Positions 43,267 to 50,656 of a DNA stretch of 55,711 nt are shown piece after piece (positions within the stretch are counted from its first letter, which is position 1; every line of letters starts with the position of its first letter). Position numbers and translations under genes: made by a program. A model generated the notes under the pieces. The model worked only from the letters and a program-made list of their open reading frames with translations, was not told the DNA's origin and made no database searches. The DNA is from Bacillota bacterium (lineage in GTDB: Bacteria; Planctomycetota; UBA8108; UBA1146): NCBI GenBank assembly GCA_003973385.1, contig QNYK01000044.1:1-55711 (forward strand), read 5' to 3'.

Positions 43267-44463
43267 TCACCAGAACTTGTACTGAGGAATCTTCAGGAGT
43301 TCACCGTCCTGAACAGCGGACTGATGAGACACGATTCCGGCTACGGTCAGGTTGAGCGCCTGGGCGACGTCGACGAGGGGTTTTCGGTTTTCGAGAATCG
43401 AGTGGATGAATTCGTTCATGAGACGTCCGTGCGAACCGCCGTGGCCTCCGGCGGTAACACCGGGAGGCAAAGGGGTCGGCGTGACGTCGGGCAGGTTCGT
43501 TTCCAGGCCTTCGTATTTGCCATAGAAGGAGCCTCGCTGTCCGCGCACTCTGCCTCGTTCTCCATGGTCGCCGGGAGTATCCCAGCTCACCGCCATGCGC
43601 GCCGTGCCGCCATCACTGGTGCGCAGCAGTGCGATCTCGGTGCCAAAGGTATTCTTGTAGATGTTATTCTGCGGCTGCAGACGCTCGAGCAGACTGGGCA
43701 TCGCTTGACAGGAGACTTCGGTGAAACTACCTCCAGTGACGCACGTGTAGTAGGCGTTGGAGTGAGTCGGGTACCATTGGGGCGGGAGGCCGACTCGCCA
43801 GTTCTTGTATGACGGAACTGCACCGACATTGTAGTGGAAGTAGTCACCCTCGGAGTAGATGAGTTTGCCGAATCCTCCAGCCTTGAAGATTTCCCGCATG
43901 GCATGGCAGTCGGAACGGAAGCAGGACGTCTCGAACATCATGTAATTGAGGCCGCTGGCTTTGACGGCTTCAAACAGCTTGTCGGCGTCTTCGAGGGACC
44001 CGAAAGTGGCGGGCACGGCGCAAGCGACGTGTTTGCCGTGCTCGAGGACGTCGATGCAGTGCCGGGCGTGGCTCGGGGCATCGGTGGCCACGAACACCGC
44101 CTCGATGCTGTCGTCCTGGATCATCTCCTCGAGGGAAGGATAGGTCTTTTCGCAGCGGCAGGCACGGGCCAGGGCGGCGCGCCGGTCCTCGAACAGATCG
44201 CTAACCGCTGCCACGGTGACATTTGGATGCTCCTGGAAGCTGAAAGCCGCGCCGAAACGGCAGGCCCCATATCCGACGATGCCGACCCGGATCTTGCGGT
44301 CGGAAACAGGCTTCCACTCTTTCGAACTGTCGGCTTTGGCCGCAGTGTCATCGAAGTCCTGGATTGGCTTCTCTTGACCGAGAGTTGTTCCGGTCAGCCC
44401 CAGTGCGGTGATACCGAGGCCCACGGAGTGGATGAATGAACGTCGCGACGGAAGGTCGTTCAT
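43267..44463 (-). CDS. TAT-exported Gfo/Idh/MocA-family oxidoreductase
   Basis: 398 aa. The N-terminus has a twin-arginine signal (SRRSFIHSVGLGITALGL). A Rossmann fold begins at ~57 (KIRVGIVGYGACRFGAAF), with VAAVSDLFEDRR, AVFVATDAPSHARHCIDVLEHGKHVACAVP (the family's EKP-like motif here reads AVP) and a long C-terminal sheet. HGGSHGRLMNEFIHSILENRKP is the usual end. These enzymes oxidise sugars or inositols with NAD(P); TAT export implies a pre-bound cofactor outside the cytoplasm. The Lys of the canonical EKP motif is missing, which may alter catalysis. The tiny ORF upstream may be co-transcribed. Confidence 0.9.
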   Translation of the reverse strand: MNDLPSRRSFIHSVGLGITALGLTGTTLGQEKPIQDFDDTAAKADSSKEWKPVSDRKIRVGIVGYGACRFGAAFSFQEHPNVTVAAVSDLFEDRRAALARACRCEKTYPSLEEMIQDDSIEAVFVATDAPSHARHCIDVLEHGKHVACAVPATFGSLEDADKLFEAVKASGLNYMMFETSCFRSDCHAMREIFKAGGFGKLIYSEGDYFHYNVGAVPSYKNWRVGLPPQWYPTHSNAYYTCVTGGSFTEVSCQAMPSLLERLQPQNNIYKNTFGTEIALLRTSDGGTARMAVSWDTPGDHGERGRVRGQRGSFYGKYEGLETNLPDVTPTPLPPGVTAGGHGGSHGRLMNEFIHSILENRKPLVDVAQALNLTVAGIVSHQSAVQDGELLKIPQYKFW

Positions 44464-44474
44464 GACGTCCGCTC

Positions 44475-44576
44475 CTACTTTTTCTTTTCTTTCTTCAGCT
44501 TCCTTTTTTCCTTCAGAGTCAGGGCGGGCTTCTTCTGTGCCTCGCGCTTCTTGTCCTTGTTGCCCTTATTGGCCAT
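44475..44576 (-). CDS. Tiny Lys-rich protein (33 aa)
   Basis: ATG 44576 has GGAGCAAC as a ribosome site and the frame ends with TAG at 44475, 12 bases before the oxidoreductase start. The peptide begins MANKGNKDKKREAQKK and ends LKKEKKK; 16 of 33 residues are Lys. Short conserved proteins with a MANKGNK-type start and poly-Lys body occur widely in bacteria without known function, possibly binding nucleic acids. Its position suggests translation with the following gene. Confidence 0.55.
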   Translation of the reverse strand: MANKGNKDKKREAQKKPALTLKEKRKLKKEKKK

Positions 44577-45133
44577 GACTGTTGCTCCTTCGATCTAGAT
44601 GGTCGCCGACGTCAAACGAATCAGCATCCATGCTACTCGTTGGCTCTCCACAGATCACGAGGTTCTGGCGTTGATCCGTCGCTCCGCGACGGCGACCTGT
44701 CCTCCCCTGGCGGTGGTGAGGGCAGCGACAGCCAGTTTCGGCAAAGGAGCTCCAGTTGCGGTTAAATGGGCTCACAAATACGATTGGGGTGGCATGACTT
44801 CGGTTGTGTTCAGACCCAAGGCCAACGTCCGTACTGGCAAGCGTTTCTGGGTTCGCGTCGAGGGGGTCTCCGGAGAGGATGGCGAGGGCGACCTGGAGTA
44901 CATCGTCGAGTTCTTCAACCGCTAAGGAAGCTACGGAGGCGATCCCTGCTACATCGCACTGGTACGAGGACTTGATTCGATCTAGCGGAATCGAAGGGAT
45001 CAAGAGAAGCAGATGCAATCCATCCTTGAGGCGGAGAGGGTTCGGGATTAAGGTTGCCACCTCGGCTACGCCGCCCGGTCAGAAATGTGATTCACTGCTT
45101 GAACGCGCCATGCGCGGTGATGTAGGAGTAGGT
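44577..45133 (+). other. Region with weak ORF, probable gene remnant
   Basis: An open frame 44599-44925 (108 codons) ends in a convincing beta-sandwich-like sequence (SVVFRPKANVRTGKRFWVRV, then GDLEYIVEFFN), but its first ~55 residues are poor, it has no ribosome site and no signal peptide. I read it as the 3' remnant of a larger extracellular protein. The rest is the leader of the ABC ATPase gene. Confidence 0.35.
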
Positions 45134-45895
45134 ATGGAACCTGACACCGTCGCCGTCCGCGTCGACAACTTCACAAAGGTCTACGATCAGCGAACCGCCG
45201 TCGACCGGCTCAGCTTCGACGTTCAGCGAGGCGAGATCCTGGGCCTCGTCGGGCCCAACGGCTCCGGCAAGACAACCACGTTGAGATGCATCAGCGGAAT
45301 CTTGCCCCCGACGAGTGGCAGCGTGCTGATACTCGGGCATGACGTGGTGAAGGATCCCATCGCCGCCAAGCGCAACCTCGCCATCGTCGCTGACGATCCG
45401 AACCTGTTCGAAAGCCTTACCGTATGGGAACACCTGGAATTCTCAGCCCAGGTGTTCGGCCTGCAGGACTGGCAGGCGCGTGCTGAGGGTCTCCTCGAGA
45501 AATTCGAGATCACCGATCGGCGCCAGTCGCTCGCTGTCGAGCTCTCGCGCGGCATGCGCCAGAAAGTCGCAATCTGCGCCGCGTTCTTGCACGAACCTGC
45601 TGTGCTCCTTCTCGATGAGCCGCTGACCGGGCTCGACCCGCACGCTATCCGGAATCTCTACGCTGCGCTCGAGCGACAAGCCAAAGAAGGCACCGCAGTC
45701 ATTGTCAGTTCTCATCTCCTCGGCCAGATCAGTAAACTGTGCTCACGCTTCCTGATCATCAAGAACGGACGCGCCCTGCAGGCAGGAACGATCGACGAGA
45801 TCCGCAGCCAGCTCGACGCGCTGCCGGACGATGCTTCGCTCGAGGACATTTTCTTTCATGCCACGGACATCGGTGACGAGACGGACGCATCTTGA
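45134..45895 (+). CDS. ABC transporter ATP-binding protein
   Basis: 253 aa from ATG 45134 (AGGAG five bases before; the frame is open from 44804 but without signal). Walker A is GLVGPNGSGKTTTLRC, Q-loop region VADDPNLFESLTVWEHL, signature SRGMRQKVAICAA (a variant of LSGGQ), Walker B VLLLDEPLTGLDP and H-loop VIVSSHLL. This is the pattern of ABC-2-type exporters. It energises the permease encoded next, with which it overlaps by TTGA (45892-45895). The substrate is unknown. Confidence 0.92.
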   Translation: MEPDTVAVRVDNFTKVYDQRTAVDRLSFDVQRGEILGLVGPNGSGKTTTLRCISGILPPTSGSVLILGHDVVKDPIAAKRNLAIVADDPNLFESLTVWEHLEFSAQVFGLQDWQARAEGLLEKFEITDRRQSLAVELSRGMRQKVAICAAFLHEPAVLLLDEPLTGLDPHAIRNLYAALERQAKEGTAVIVSSHLLGQISKLCSRFLIIKNGRALQAGTIDEIRSQLDALPDDASLEDIFFHATDIGDETDAS

Positions 45896-47550
45896 ACCCT
45901 GGGCTGCTTTATCTGCTATACAAGCAGACACTCGGGACACTGCGCAGGGCTCGTCGGAAGCTCAAAGGCCCCAAAGGTATCGCCATGTTCATCGGCGTCG
46001 CCCTTGCTGCTACCCTCATGATCGGACCTCAGATCTGGGTCTTCATGAACCCGCAGCTCGTTGCCACTGACGTCAGTTTCCAGAGGCTGTTGGATGAGTG
46101 GGGACCCCATGCCCTGCTGCTGATGGCGATCATGACGAGCGTGAGCAGCGGTGGACTGTACTTCAGTCCTGCTGAGGTGACTCATCTCTTTCCCGCCCCG
46201 ATCTCGCGCCGCGATCTACTGCTCTACAACATCCTTTGCCGGATGAAAGTGCAGATATTCTCCGGGCTGCTCGTTTCGATCTTCATTGCCCGCTATGGAA
46301 CACACTGGTACGGCGGCGTCGCGGGGTGCGTGCTGTTTCTGATATTCATTCAGCTGACCTCCCAGTTGGGTGGCCTCTTTTTCGCAACCGTTGGCGACCG
46401 GTTGGCCAGGCCAGTGAAGCGCTTCGGCGCGATCGCCATCCTCGGCGCCGTCGCGTTCCTGGTCTCTCGCCACACGGGTTTCGGCGCGATGACCGATTTC
46501 AGTCAGATCTTCGCGGGTCTCGAGTCTGTGAGGGAGACTCCGGGGATCCAGCAGGCCGCCTGGATCACGCGCCCCTTCATCGAGGTCCTCGGCAGTCCGG
46601 ACGTGTCCCGAATGCTCCTCTGGAGCGCAGCCTCAATCGGGGTCCTTGCCATCCTGGTAGCGATCTTGATCGCCCTCGACGTCGCATTTCTCGAGAGTGC
46701 TGTCGCCACGAGTCGCAAGGTCCAGAAGAAGCTCGAGCGCGCCCGCGGAGGCGGGGGTGCCATGTCAGTCAGCGGACCATCCAAAGCCCGGTTCTCCCTT
46801 CCTCACCTACCGTTCCTCGGAGGCGCTGGAGCACTCGCATGGCGTCAGCTCACCGAGGTCACACGGCATCCGAAGCCCATTCTCATGCTGGGATTCATGA
46901 TGGCCATGTTCTTGCTCCCGATGAGCATGATGTCAAGCATCAGGCCTGAACCAGCGGACGGCGTGGGTTTCTGGGACAAGGTGTGGGTGCTGGTTCCGAT
47001 GGTAGCCATCTCAACGCTGATGACGATGCATCTGACCTTTGACTTCCGGCGCGACGTGGATCGCCTGGCGTTTCTCAAATCCCTGCCGCTGCGCCCCTTC
47101 GGCGTCGCTTGCGGGCAGCTCATCGCGAGCACCATGCTGCTGACGGTCTTGCAACTCGTTGCCGCCAGTTTCCTGGCCATGCGCGGATCCATCGACGTCT
47201 TGACGCTACTCGTGCTCACACCAGTGCTCCTCCTCATCAACTGGGTCTCGGTGGGATTCGACAACCTGTTCTTCCTGCTCATGCCCCACAGGATCGTGCC
47301 CAAGGACCCGGGCCAGTCCCAGTTCATGGGGCGCCTGATGCTCGCCACGCTCCTGAAGTGGCTGTCGCTGATGGTGACGCTCGCGTTTGCCGCTATTCCA
47401 GCGATTGCGATCCACAAGGTCATTGAGGGTCCCGGCGAGCTGGCGGCGCTCAGCACCACCCCTGTTCTCGCTGCGTTCGCATTACTATTCACGTGGCTGG
47501 TCGGGCGCTCCTTTCAGAGCTTCGACGTGAGCAAGGACATACCTATATAG
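45892..47550 (+). CDS. ABC exporter permease (putative ABC_export family)
   Basis: 552 aa; TTG 45892 overlaps the previous stop, giving coupled translation. About 12 hydrophobic segments are visible, e.g. GIAMFIGVALAATLMIG, AGCVLFLIFIQLTSQLGGLFF, VLAILVAILIALDVAFL, LTLLVLTPVLLLINW. The LFPAPISRRDLLLYNI and RDVDRLAFLKSLPLRP stretches, duplicated in the two halves, are characteristic of the putative ABC exporter family, so the gene looks like an internal duplication of a six-helix unit. It is an inner-membrane partner of the preceding ATPase. The substrate cannot be inferred. Confidence 0.85.
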   Translation: MNPGLLYLLYKQTLGTLRRARRKLKGPKGIAMFIGVALAATLMIGPQIWVFMNPQLVATDVSFQRLLDEWGPHALLLMAIMTSVSSGGLYFSPAEVTHLFPAPISRRDLLLYNILCRMKVQIFSGLLVSIFIARYGTHWYGGVAGCVLFLIFIQLTSQLGGLFFATVGDRLARPVKRFGAIAILGAVAFLVSRHTGFGAMTDFSQIFAGLESVRETPGIQQAAWITRPFIEVLGSPDVSRMLLWSAASIGVLAILVAILIALDVAFLESAVATSRKVQKKLERARGGGGAMSVSGPSKARFSLPHLPFLGGAGALAWRQLTEVTRHPKPILMLGFMMAMFLLPMSMMSSIRPEPADGVGFWDKVWVLVPMVAISTLMTMHLTFDFRRDVDRLAFLKSLPLRPFGVACGQLIASTMLLTVLQLVAASFLAMRGSIDVLTLLVLTPVLLLINWVSVGFDNLFFLLMPHRIVPKDPGQSQFMGRLMLATLLKWLSLMVTLAFAAIPAIAIHKVIEGPGELAALSTTPVLAAFALLFTWLVGRSFQSFDVSKDIPI

Positions 47551-47838
47551 ATGGATGAACGCCAGGGAGACGATGTTGAAGACCACGAGCATCAAGAAGA
47601 GGTCCCATGTTTCACTCAGCGCAATCGCAGTTGTATTCGGACTGTGCCTTGATTGTGGAGATAGGATCCGGGATTGATCAAGGAAGGTGGACAGGGGACA
47701 ATTGTGTCCCGTGGTAACCCCGCGTGGATTGCGGGTGTCCAGCGTGTGGGGGACACGCCCCTACTCTCTCTTGCAAGGAGATGATCGTGGCATCGGTTCG
47801 GGAATCTGTGACCCTGAGTAATGTCGAGAGGACGTACC
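47551..47838 (+). other. Intergenic region with dispersed repeat and hairpin
   Basis: 288 bp with no gene. It holds the second copy of the 41-bp dispersed element and, overlapping its end, a hairpin GGGACA-ATTG-TGTCCC at 47695-47710. GGGGACACGCCC at 47750 repeats the same GGGACA theme. The promoter of the ankyrin gene should lie in the last 100 bases. Confidence 0.4.
47662..47702 (+). repeat. Dispersed 41-bp element, copy 2
   Basis: It matches 37901-37941 with about ten mismatches and no gaps; the right end GGACAGGGGACAAT leads into a 6-bp hairpin. Such GGGACA-rich palindromic ends are reminiscent of REP/RAYT-type elements, but no transposase is present. Confidence 0.45.
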
Positions 47839-49056
47839 ATGCCTGTCCCCAACATCCCTGACCTGCGGGGTTTTCTCGTGTTGATCCTTCTCGTTGGAAG
47901 CCTCGGCGGCTGCCGGAGCGTTGGAGAGTTCACATCGGTAGGTGGGGGCGAGCTCCCACCCGAGGCAGAAACACCGTTTCCATACGAACCCCTGCACAAC
48001 GCAGTGAGGCAAAACGACCATGATGCCGTCCAGCGACTCCTGGAAGCGGGCGCGGACCTCAACGAGTTCGACGACGACGGCCAGTCACCCCTGCACGTGG
48101 CGTGCCGGCACGGACGCGCCAAGATCGCCCGCGAACTCCTGGAAGCAGGCGCCGATGTGAATCCTTTCAACCGCCAGTCGCAAACCCCGGTCTTCGTGGC
48201 CAAGGATAACTTCCACGACGACGTCGCCGCAGTCCTCGCTGAGTACGGTGGCGAGACAGGCTGGGGATTCAGCGTCGAGGGACCGCCGTTCGTCAAGGCG
48301 GTTGCCGAGAACGACCGCGAGCGGTTCGGAGAGCTTCTTGACACGGGACTGAATGTCGACGAGCGAGACAAACTAGGGGGTACACCCCTCATAATCGCCG
48401 CCTATTGCAGCCACATGTCCTTCGCGCGAAGACTCTTGGAGGCGGGTGCCGACGTCAACAAGGACGGTAGCGGCCAGGGGGCTCGGCCGCTCCACATCGC
48501 CGTCTTGCGCCAGAATGAAACTTTGGTCAAACTGCTTCTTGAGAGCGGTGCAGATATCGATGCTGTTCAACTCGAAGGGGCCACCCCGTTGCTCATCGCG
48601 GCCCAGATGAACCTCACGGCCGTTGCCGAGGCCCTCGTCAAGGCCGGCGCCAACGTGAACGCCTCGGACGACCGCAGCAAGATCACGCCTCTTCAGTACG
48701 CCGCAATAGAGGGCAACTCGGAGCTCGCAATGCTCCTGCTGGAGAACAAGGCGAACCCGAACATTTCGGGCCACGAGGACTCGACCGCGCTTCATCTGGC
48801 GGCCCAGTACGGCAGCCACAAGGTCGCCACACTGCTGATCACCAACAAGGCCAACGTGAATGCCCGAAACGACAACCGCGCTACCCCGCTGCACATCGCC
48901 GCCACCCATGGTCGACTCGCCGTCGTCACGCTGCTCCTCGACCACAACGCCTCCGTCGACGTGAAGGACAAGAGAGGCTACACAGCCCTTCGCTATGCCC
49001 AGGAGGCCAAGCATGAGCGGATCTGCCAGCTCCTCGAAAAGCACGCCAATAGGTAG
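47839..49056 (+). CDS. Ankyrin-repeat lipoprotein
   Basis: 405 aa from ATG 47839 (GAGAGGAC upstream; ATG 47821 is possible). The lipobox LVGSLGGC sets the lipidation Cys at ~23. About ten 33-residue ankyrin units fill the rest, e.g. PLHNAVRQNDHDAVQRLLEA, SPLHVACRHGRAKIARELLE, TALHLAAQYGSHKVATLLI, TPLHIAATHGRLAVVTLLLD. Unit 3-4 (TGWGFSVEGPPFVKAVAEND) is irregular. Ankyrin repeats bind proteins; a surface or periplasmic partner is implied by the lipid anchor. It stands alone, just upstream of the rearranged zone. Confidence 0.88.
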   Translation: MPVPNIPDLRGFLVLILLVGSLGGCRSVGEFTSVGGGELPPEAETPFPYEPLHNAVRQNDHDAVQRLLEAGADLNEFDDDGQSPLHVACRHGRAKIARELLEAGADVNPFNRQSQTPVFVAKDNFHDDVAAVLAEYGGETGWGFSVEGPPFVKAVAENDRERFGELLDTGLNVDERDKLGGTPLIIAAYCSHMSFARRLLEAGADVNKDGSGQGARPLHIAVLRQNETLVKLLLESGADIDAVQLEGATPLLIAAQMNLTAVAEALVKAGANVNASDDRSKITPLQYAAIEGNSELAMLLLENKANPNISGHEDSTALHLAAQYGSHKVATLLITNKANVNARNDNRATPLHIAATHGRLAVVTLLLDHNASVDVKDKRGYTALRYAQEAKHERICQLLEKHANR

Positions 49057-49122
49057 CCTCGCTTCTTCCACGGGCTGTCGCGAAAGTGGTGTCGCAATAC
49101 GATCTCACCGGGATCGCAGTCG

Positions 49123-49256
49123 GCGTGACTTTTTCTTCCCCAGCCCGAATCCCCACGAGATCGGTGACGGCGTCACACGCGAGAGTGCGCACAGGGGACA
49201 CGATTGTCGTCATCTAGACTTGCGGGAGATGTGGGGTTAGAAGAGGGGTGGACACC
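49123..49256 (+). repeat. Degenerate ~135-bp direct repeat, left copy
   Basis: This stretch shares a run of matching blocks with 53229-53363: AGATCGGTG near its middle, GCGAGAGTGCGCACAG, GGACAC-ATTGT, and AGTTAGAGG/GGTTAGAAG with a G-run and GGACACC at the end. The two copies bracket the rearranged genes. Confidence 0.55.
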
Positions 49257-49449
49257 GCTGACTGCCAAAGTTTTGATTTGTTACGGAGCAGTTACAGGCT
49301 GCTCTGGCGGTAGTTATTACGATACGGTTCGAGACGGGCTGACGAGCAAGGGCATCATGACCATCTACACGGACCGTCGGGGCGATCTGTGGTTGGGAGG
49401 AGACGGTGTCTATAAGTTCAACGGAGAGTCGTTCGACAGGATCCACTGA
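49204..49449 (+). pseudogene. Remnant of a two-component-regulator-type beta-propeller
   Basis: 81 codons. The last ~38 residues (GLTSKGIMTIYTDRRGDLWL, then GVYKFNGESFDRI) are a textbook Reg_prop propeller unit, normally one of many in a long sensor or lipoprotein. The first half (VLICYGAVTGCSGGSYYD) is not recognisable and the start lies inside the degenerate repeat. I judge it a decayed fragment rather than a complete gene. Confidence 0.5.
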
Positions 49450-49514
49450 CACGACGCGGGAAAGCTGAGCGCGGGTGAAGCTGTCGCTAGCGCGACCGAA
49501 TACATCCCCGAGGG

Positions 49515-49649
49515 TCGGTACAAAATTACAACAGAAAGCAAAGAACAATGAGAAACACATCAGCACTTCAACCGATGAATTCAATCTTCCTCACCGGCCT
49601 CGCGCTGCTGCTGAGCCTGACCTCGACCACGCTCGCGCAAGAGAACCAA
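49515..49649 (+). repeat. Duplicated promoter/signal-peptide leader, copy A
   Basis: 135 bp aligned without gaps to 50522-50656, about 11 differences. It spans ~33 bases of 5' untranslated sequence plus the codons for the signal peptide ending TSTTLAQENQ. Sequence after it is unrelated in the two copies. Confidence 0.9.
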
Positions 49650-50492
49650 AAACCGGCGCAACCGCTCCGGGACGACTCGGAGATCCGTGCCCTGCACAAC
49701 CCGGTCATCTCGGCCGACGGAGCCTGGATGGCCGCGGAGGAGCGTTCGGATCAGGGCGATGGCAACGTCCGCGTTTGGTCGACGGAACGCGACGTCACGT
49801 TCACCATTGAACGCGGGCAGAACCCGCGCATCAGCCGTGACGCGCGTTGGGTGAGCGCTTTGCTGAAGCCGCCGCTCGAGGACTCAAGGACTGCCAGGCC
49901 GAAGAACACACGTGCGGGCCAGACACTGGTCTTGCTGGACACGCGGGATGGTTCGCGAAAGACGTTCGATTTCGTCCTGTCCCATGACTGGGCCTACTCC
50001 CATGACATGAACTACTTCGCTTCGCACTTGCTCTACTTGCAGTCACCGGAGACGAAGGCTGACGAGGAAGGGCCCTCGAAAGACGAGGCTACGAGGCCAG
50101 CGAAGAAGCCAGCCGCGAAGGAACGCAAGGTGGGAACGTTGCACGTGGTTCACCTGGAGAGCGACAACGTGGTGATCACGATGGAAAACGTCATGGAATA
50201 CGCCACTCATCCGACAACCAGTCGCGTCGCCTTTGTGTTGCACGACGAAGAGACAGGTCGCGATTCACTCCGCATCGCCGGGTTCTCCGCGCGGAACTGG
50301 GGCACCAACGGAGTATACGACGGCGAGAAGATCGAAGGTCTGTGCTGGGCGCGCGATCGGCGCGCGATCGGGTTCCTCGACAGCACGGAGACAACAGGCA
50401 AAGACGGGAAGCGGCGCGTGAACAGCGCGCTCTACACGTGGCAACATGGCGGATTCCCGGGGACATTCACGCGGGTGGACACCCCCCAGTGA
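49548..50492 (+). CDS. Truncated S9 prolyl-oligopeptidase-family protein (N-terminal propeller only)
   Basis: 314 aa. Signal peptide from the duplicated leader (IFLTGLALLLSLTSTTLAQ; M10 at 49575 may be the true start). The rest is the first part of an S9 peptidase propeller (NPVISADGAWMAAEERSD, FTIERGQNPRISRDARWVSA, VLLDTRDGSRKTFDF, VVHLESDNVVITMENVMEYA). It stops at DTPQ, long before any alpha/beta-hydrolase domain, about 30 bp before the second leader copy begins. The full family is ~700-900 aa, so more than half is missing and the fragment cannot be a peptidase. Confidence 0.75.
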   Translation: MRNTSALQPMNSIFLTGLALLLSLTSTTLAQENQKPAQPLRDDSEIRALHNPVISADGAWMAAEERSDQGDGNVRVWSTERDVTFTIERGQNPRISRDARWVSALLKPPLEDSRTARPKNTRAGQTLVLLDTRDGSRKTFDFVLSHDWAYSHDMNYFASHLLYLQSPETKADEEGPSKDEATRPAKKPAAKERKVGTLHVVHLESDNVVITMENVMEYATHPTTSRVAFVLHDEETGRDSLRIAGFSARNWGTNGVYDGEKIEGLCWARDRRAIGFLDSTETTGKDGKRRVNSALYTWQHGGFPGTFTRVDTPQ

Positions 50493-50521
50493 CACCTTGA
50501 TGCTTTCAACCAAAGGGCGGA

Positions 50522-50656
50522 TCGGTACATATTTACAAAAGAAAGCAAAGAACAATGCAAAACACATCAGCACTTCAACCCATGAAATCAATCTTCCTTC
50601 CCGGCCTCGCGCTGCTGCTGAGTCTGACCTCAACCACGCTCGCGCAAGAGAACCAA
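50522..50656 (+). repeat. Duplicated promoter/signal-peptide leader, copy B
   Basis: This second copy of the 135-bp leader precedes the chimeric gene. The 3' 55 bases are almost invariant between copies, while the first ~80 hold most of the differences. Confidence 0.9.
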
